DNA of 64,000 nt. Source: Tahibacter harae. GTDB taxonomy: Bacteria > Pseudomonadota > Gammaproteobacteria > Xanthomonadales > Rhodanobacteraceae. Location: positions 248,001 to 312,000 of the forward strand of contig NZ_JANFQO010000003.1 of assembly GCF_024437735.1 (NCBI RefSeq), in the 5' to 3' direction. The stretch's first letter is position 1; each line of letters starts with the position of its first letter. This document shows, piece by piece, positions 59,814 to 64,000 of the stretch. The notes beneath the pieces were generated by a model, which worked only from the letters and a program-made list of their open reading frames with translations, had not been told where the DNA came from and made no database searches. A program made the position numbers and the translations under genes.

Positions 59814-61625
59814 CTACTTTTTCTTCGGCGCCACAATATCGGTACAAGTCCCCTCGTACACCTCCGCCGCCATTCCCACCGATTCGCTCAAGGTCGGATG
59901 CGGATGGATGGTCAGGCCTATGTCGGCCGCTTCCGCGCCCATCTCTATCGCCAGGGCGATCTCGGCGATCAGGTCGCCGGCGTTCGGCGCGACGATGCCG
60001 GCGCCGATGACGCGATGCGTAGCCTCGTCGAAGATCAGCTTGGTGAAGCCCTCGGTACGGCCTATGCCGATGGCGCGGCCCGAAGCGGCGTGAGGGAACT
60101 TGCCCACGCCATAGGCAATGCCCTGCTTCTTGGCTTCGGCCTCGGTGACGCCCACCCAGGAAATTTCCGGATCGGTATAGGCCACGCTCGGAATCACGCG
60201 CGCGACGAATTCGCTCTTGTGGCCGGCGGCGACCTCGGCGGCGACTTTGCCTTCATGGGTGGCCTTGTGCGCGAGCATGGGATTGCCGACCAGGTCGCCG
60301 ATGGCAAAGATGTGCGGCACGTTGGTACGCATCTGCCTGTCCACCGGGATGAAGCCGCGCTCGGTCACGCTGACGCCAGCCTTGTGCGCATCGAGCTTGC
60401 CGCCGTTGGGCGAACGGCCGATGGCGACGAGCACGCGGTCGTACAAGGTCGGCTCCGGCGCCTTGTCGCCTTCAAAGGTCGCCAGCAGGCCTTCGGCCCG
60501 GGCTTCGATCTTTGCCACCTTGGTCTTGAGGTGGATACCGGCATAGCGCTTCTGCAGGCGCTGCTGCAGCGGGCGCACCAAGTCCGGATCGGCGCCGGGC
60601 ATAAGCTGGTCCATCAGTTCGACCACGGTGACCTTGGCGCCCAGCGCCTCATACACGCAGGCCATTTCCAGGCCGATGATGCCGCCGCCGACGACGAGCA
60701 GGGACTTGGGCACTTCGGCCAGGTCCAGCGCATCGGTGGAGTCCATCATGCGCTTGTCGTCCCAGGGAAAGCCGGGCAACTTCACCGCCTGGGAGCCGGC
60801 GGCGATGATGGCGCTGTCGAAGCGCACCAGCTTCTTGCCGTCGGCCCCTTCCACTTCGATCTCATGCGGCGAAATGAACTTTGCCGTGCCGTTCACAACC
60901 GTGACCTTGCGCTGCTTGGCCATGCCGGCCAGGCCGCCGGTGAGCTGGCCGACCACGGCGGACTTGTGTTCGCGCAGCTTGTCCAGGTCGATGCTGGGCG
61001 CGCCGAAGCTCACGCCGTGGGCAGCGAACTGGCGCGCCTCGTCGATCACGCGCGCGGCGTGCAGCAGGGCCTTGGACGGAATGCAGCCGACATTGAGGCA
61101 GACGCCGCCCAGCACCGGATAGCGCTCGACCAGCACCACTTTCTGGCCCAGGTCGGCGGCGCGGAAGGCCGCGGTATAGCCGCCGGGACCGGAACCGATC
61201 ACCACGACCTGCGCCTCGACATCGGCCTGGCGGCCGCTGGCGGCGGCGGGCGCAGGGCCGGCCGCGGCCGTTGCGGAAGCCGCAGCTGCCGCCGCCGCAG
61301 GCTTTTCCGCTGCGGCAGCGGGTTTCGCGGCGGCAGGCGCAGGTGCTGCAGCCGGCGCCGCCGCCGCCGCAGACGGCGCGGCGGCAGCCGCATCGGTTTC
61401 AATCAGCGCGACCACCGCACCCTCGGCCAGCTCGTCGCCGAGCTTGACCTTGATCTCCTTGACCACGCCGGCGACGGTCGAAGGCACTTCCATCGTGGCC
61501 TTGTCCGATTCCAGCGTGACCAGGCCCTGCTCTTTCTTGACCGTATCGCCGACCTTGACCAGGACTTCGATCACCGGGACCGACACGCCGCCGATATCCG
61601 GCACTTTGACTTCAGTCGTTGCCAT
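59814..61625 (-). CDS. lpdA: Dihydrolipoyl dehydrogenase (E3) with N-terminal lipoyl domain
   Basis: 603 residues from the ATG at 61625. Residues 1-80 form a lipoyl domain (lipoylated Lys in ESDKATMEV), then an Ala/Pro linker (about 85-135). The E3 part follows: VVVIGSGPGGYTAAF, redox disulfide in GGVCLNVGCIPSK, NAD motif LLVVGGGIIGLEMA, FAD end IFAIGDLVGNPMLA and the active-site HPHPTLSE. It reoxidises lipoamide of the pyruvate dehydrogenase complex. It overlaps the preceding gene by 14 bases. Confidence 0.95.
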   Translation of the reverse strand: MATTEVKVPDIGGVSVPVIEVLVKVGDTVKKEQGLVTLESDKATMEVPSTVAGVVKEIKVKLGDELAEGAVVALIETDAAAAAPSAAAAAPAAAPAPAAAKPAAAAEKPAAAAAAASATAAAGPAPAAASGRQADVEAQVVVIGSGPGGYTAAFRAADLGQKVVLVERYPVLGGVCLNVGCIPSKALLHAARVIDEARQFAAHGVSFGAPSIDLDKLREHKSAVVGQLTGGLAGMAKQRKVTVVNGTAKFISPHEIEVEGADGKKLVRFDSAIIAAGSQAVKLPGFPWDDKRMMDSTDALDLAEVPKSLLVVGGGIIGLEMACVYEALGAKVTVVELMDQLMPGADPDLVRPLQQRLQKRYAGIHLKTKVAKIEARAEGLLATFEGDKAPEPTLYDRVLVAIGRSPNGGKLDAHKAGVSVTERGFIPVDRQMRTNVPHIFAIGDLVGNPMLAHKATHEGKVAAEVAAGHKSEFVARVIPSVAYTDPEISWVGVTEAEAKKQGIAYGVGKFPHAASGRAIGIGRTEGFTKLIFDEATHRVIGAGIVAPNAGDLIAEIALAIEMGAEAADIGLTIHPHPTLSESVGMAAEVYEGTCTDIVAPKKK

Positions 61626-62568
61626 TGTTCTGCTCCTTGTCCTGGGGTGCCGCGGCATGGCGGAAGCGCTGCTTCAGCGCATCGCGGCGCAAACGGAATT
61701 CGGCCAGCGCATCGGCGGCGGGCGCTGCGGCCGGCGCCGGATCGGTGGCGGGTTGAGTCTTTCCTTCAGCGGCAGCCGGTGTGGTTTCCACGGCCGGAGC
61801 AGCTGCTGCGCTTGTGTTCGTGGCGGTGCTGCTGTCCGACGGCGGCGCGACCGCAGTGCGGGTTGGCGTTGCCGCGGTCCGCGCCGCCGCGCGCGCTGCG
61901 ATGGCCGCGGCGACGGATCTGGCGGCCTCCGAAGCAGCTGCGGCGGCGGCGGCCGCCGCGGCGGCCTTGGCCACCATCGGCGTCGCTGCCGCCGGCTTCG
62001 CCGCAACGGCTGCTGCGGCAGCCGGCGCCACCACAGGCACTGCCGTGACGTCCGGCGCCACGGCAATCCGCGCAGCCGCAGCGGCCGCCGTTCTCGCCGC
62101 CGGCACGGGTGCGGCGGCATCTTGCGCCGCGGCGCCGGCAGGAACATCCAGGATGCCGCGCACCCGCGCCCGCAGCGCCAGCATCTCGTCGCGCTCGCTG
62201 CGCTGGCCGGCCTGCTCTTCCTGCCGCTTCAGGCGCCGCTCCAGCGCCAGCTCGCGGTACTTGCGATTGGCGTAGGCCAGCGACAGGCGGATGTCCGGCA
62301 GGTGGATCTTGTCCACTTCGTCGGGCAGCGAATCGAAGCTGATGTAGTTCTCCTCTATCCACAGCCCGCGCCGCCGCGCCACGATGCGCGTATCGCGCTC
62401 CTCGAAGAACAGCCGCGACCAGTCCGTGTCCGGCGGCGGCCGATCCAGCCGCAGGAACATCACGCGCAAGGTTTCATGCACCCGCGACCAGGTGGTCCTG
62501 CTCAGGTCCAGGTCGATGATGCGGATGTCCTGGAATTCCTCGTCCGTGATGCGGGGCTGGATCGGCAT
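61612..62568 (-). CDS. Ala-rich protein of unknown function between E2 and E3 genes
   Basis: 318 residues. The first 125 residues are normal and charged (RITDEEFQDIRIIDLDLS, WIEENYISFDSLPDEVDKIH, a Lys/Arg/Glu-rich helix at about 98-122). The following 150 residues are Ala/Pro/Thr-rich low complexity, like the mobile linkers of E2 enzymes. A basic C-terminal helix ends it (about 290-318). It starts 13 bases after aceF and overlaps lpdA, so it is firmly embedded in the pyruvate dehydrogenase operon. It has no lipoyl or catalytic motif. It could be a structural adaptor, but this is only inference from position and linker. Confidence 0.75.
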   Translation of the reverse strand: MPIQPRITDEEFQDIRIIDLDLSRTTWSRVHETLRVMFLRLDRPPPDTDWSRLFFEERDTRIVARRRGLWIEENYISFDSLPDEVDKIHLPDIRLSLAYANRKYRELALERRLKRQEEQAGQRSERDEMLALRARVRGILDVPAGAAAQDAAAPVPAARTAAAAAARIAVAPDVTAVPVVAPAAAAAVAAKPAAATPMVAKAAAAAAAAAAASEAARSVAAAIAARAAARTAATPTRTAVAPPSDSSTATNTSAAAAPAVETTPAAAEGKTQPATDPAPAAAPAADALAEFRLRRDALKQRFRHAAAPQDKEQNNGND

Positions 62569-62581
62569 AGGCTCGCTGGTT

Positions 62582-63973
62582 TCAGAGTAAGGTCCGGCGC
62601 ATGTCGGCCAGTACCTGTCCCAGGTAGCTGGTGAACCGCGCGGCCGAAGCGCCGTCGATCACGCGGTGGTCGTAGCTCAGCGACAGCGGCAGGATCAGGC
62701 GCGGCTGGAAGGCCTTGCCGTCCCACACCGGCTTGATGGCGGACTTGGACACGCCGAGGATGGCCACTTCCGGCGCATTCACGATGGGCGTGAAGGCAGT
62801 GCCGCCGATGCCGCCCAGCGAGGAAATGGAGAAGCAGCCGCCGGACATGTCGGCCGGCCCCAGCTTGCCTTCGCGCGCCTTGGCGGCGAGTTCGCCGGTC
62901 TCGCGCGCGATCTCCAGCACGCCCTTGCTGTCGGCGTCCTTGAGCACGGGCACGACCAGGCCGTTGGGCGTATCGGCGGCGAAACCGATATGGAAATATT
63001 TCTTCAGCACCAGATTCTCGCCGCTGGCATCCAGCGAGGCGTTGAAATCCGGGAATTTCTTCAGCGCCGAGACCACGGCGCGGATGAGGAAAGCGAGCAT
63101 GGTCAGCTTGACGCCGGACTTCTCGTTTTCCTTGTTGATCTGTACGCGCAGCGCTTCCAGCTCGGTGATGTCGGCGTCGTCGTGCTGGGTGACGTGCGGG
63201 ATCATGACCCAGTTGCGCGCGAGGTTGGCGCCGGAAATCTTCTTGATGCGCGACAGCGGGCGGGTTTCCACCGCACCGAACTTGGCGAAGTCGACCTGGG
63301 GCCAGGGCAGCAGGTTGAGACCGCCGCCGGCGGCGACCGGCGCAGCCGCGCCGCGCGGTGCGGTGCCGGCGGACAGGGCCTGCTTGACGAAATTCTGCAC
63401 GTCCTCGCGCGTGATGCGCGCCTTGCGGCCGCTGCCGCTGACCTGGCTCAGATCGACGCCCAGCTCGCGCGCGAACAGGCGCACGGCGGGGCTGGCATGG
63501 GGCACCTTGTCCGGCATGACCACACTGGCGTCGAACGGCACCGGCGGCGTGCGCGGGCCGGCGATCTCGGCGTCTATGCCCGGGCGGGCCGCATCGGCCA
63601 CCGCGGCGGCGGGCGCCGCCTCGGCCCTGGCCGGCGCCGGCGCGGCAGCAGGTTCGGATTTCGCCGCGGCCGGCTCGGCCCTGGCCGGGGCCGCCTCGGC
63701 CTTGGGCGCGGCAGGAGCGGCCGGCCTGGCCGCCGCATCGGCTGCATCGATCACCGCGACGACCGAACCTTCGGATACTTCATCGCCGATCTTGACCTTG
63801 ATCTCCTTCACCACGCCGGCGAACGGCGCAGGCACTTCCATGGTGGCCTTGTCCGACTCCAGCGTCAGCAGGCCCTGGTCCTTCTTCACCGTATCGCCCG
63901 GGGCGACCAGGATCTCGATCACTGGCACATTGGCGTAGTTGCCGATGTCGGGAACCTTCACTTCTTGCGACAT
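62582..63973 (-). CDS. aceF: Dihydrolipoyllysine acetyltransferase (PDH E2)
   Basis: 463 residues from the ATG at 63973 (GGGAGGG 5 bases upstream). One lipoyl domain (residues 1-78, ESDKATMEV), an Ala/Pro linker, the E3-binding peripheral domain (SPAVRLFARELGVDLSQVSG at about 158-177) and the catalytic domain with the active-site motif SYDHRVIDGA near the C terminus. E. coli AceF has three lipoyl domains; a single one is normal in many other bacteria. The E1 gene is expected upstream outside the window. Confidence 0.95.
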   Translation of the reverse strand: MSQEVKVPDIGNYANVPVIEILVAPGDTVKKDQGLLTLESDKATMEVPAPFAGVVKEIKVKIGDEVSEGSVVAVIDAADAAARPAAPAAPKAEAAPARAEPAAAKSEPAAAPAPARAEAAPAAAVADAARPGIDAEIAGPRTPPVPFDASVVMPDKVPHASPAVRLFARELGVDLSQVSGSGRKARITREDVQNFVKQALSAGTAPRGAAAPVAAGGGLNLLPWPQVDFAKFGAVETRPLSRIKKISGANLARNWVMIPHVTQHDDADITELEALRVQINKENEKSGVKLTMLAFLIRAVVSALKKFPDFNASLDASGENLVLKKYFHIGFAADTPNGLVVPVLKDADSKGVLEIARETGELAAKAREGKLGPADMSGGCFSISSLGGIGGTAFTPIVNAPEVAILGVSKSAIKPVWDGKAFQPRLILPLSLSYDHRVIDGASAARFTSYLGQVLADMRRTLL

Positions 63974-64000
63974 ACGCCCTCCCAGGCGGCAGATTTCGGG

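Overview
The window is about 64 kb of high-GC chromosome with dense, mostly co-directional operons. Gene content, short overlaps of the ATGA type and dispersed GGGATTCGGG-type intergenic repeats all point to a gammaproteobacterium of the order Lysobacterales (Xanthomonadales), possibly a Rhodanobacteraceae or Lysobacteraceae genus; the genus cannot be fixed from sequence alone. No rRNA, tRNA, CRISPR array, integrase, transposase or prophage gene was recognised, so this looks like ordinary chromosome with some accessory islands. Long open frames occur on the antisense strand of nearly every gene because of the GC content; they were left out.

Left part (1-28.9 kb). A minus-strand Fe-S assembly operon runs regulator-sufB-sufC-sufD-sufS-sufU (sufU cut by the window edge), with a palindromic operator candidate before the Rrf2 regulator. 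Next come a secreted beta-propeller protein and, divergent from it, a membrane-bound winged-helix regulator with a TolB-like propeller followed by amgK-murU (MurNAc recycling). A flavin amine oxidase, a class I glutamine amidotransferase and a beta-CASP nuclease precede two tandem M13 metallopeptidases. At 20.7-25.9 kb lies a yjfI-yjfJ(PspA)-K+ channel-yjfK-yjfL-yjfM-yjfC operon, an envelope-associated system. An OmpA-type porin follows.

Middle (27.4-46 kb). The methylcitrate cycle (propionate use) is present but scattered: prpD at 27.5 kb, prpC at 37.8 kb and prpB at 40.2 kb. Two paralogous single-pass membrane proteins of unknown function sit between prpB and prpC. Between prpD and prpC are a yybP-ykoY (Mn2+) riboswitch with a TerC-family exporter, a 2,4-dienoyl-CoA reductase, an ABC-F ATPase, a luciferase-like oxidoreductase, a P-domain exoprotein and a UDG-superfamily protein. 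A 26-unit heptanucleotide array lies at 41.2 kb, followed by a DUF1501/DUF1800 export pair and an alkyltransferase-like protein with a histone-H1-like tail.

Right part (46-64 kb). The most coherent accessory locus is a complete trans-4-hydroxy-L-proline degradation operon (epimerase, three-subunit D-hydroxyproline dehydrogenase, deaminase, dioxovalerate dehydrogenase). It lies directly beside a secreted M9 collagenase and a divergent PAS-AraC regulator. Collagen is the main natural source of 4-hydroxyproline, so the locus reads as a collagen depolymerisation plus hydroxyproline utilisation island. The window closes with modABC (molybdate uptake) and a pyruvate dehydrogenase cluster encoding E2, an Ala-rich protein of unknown function, and a lipoyl-domain-bearing E3.
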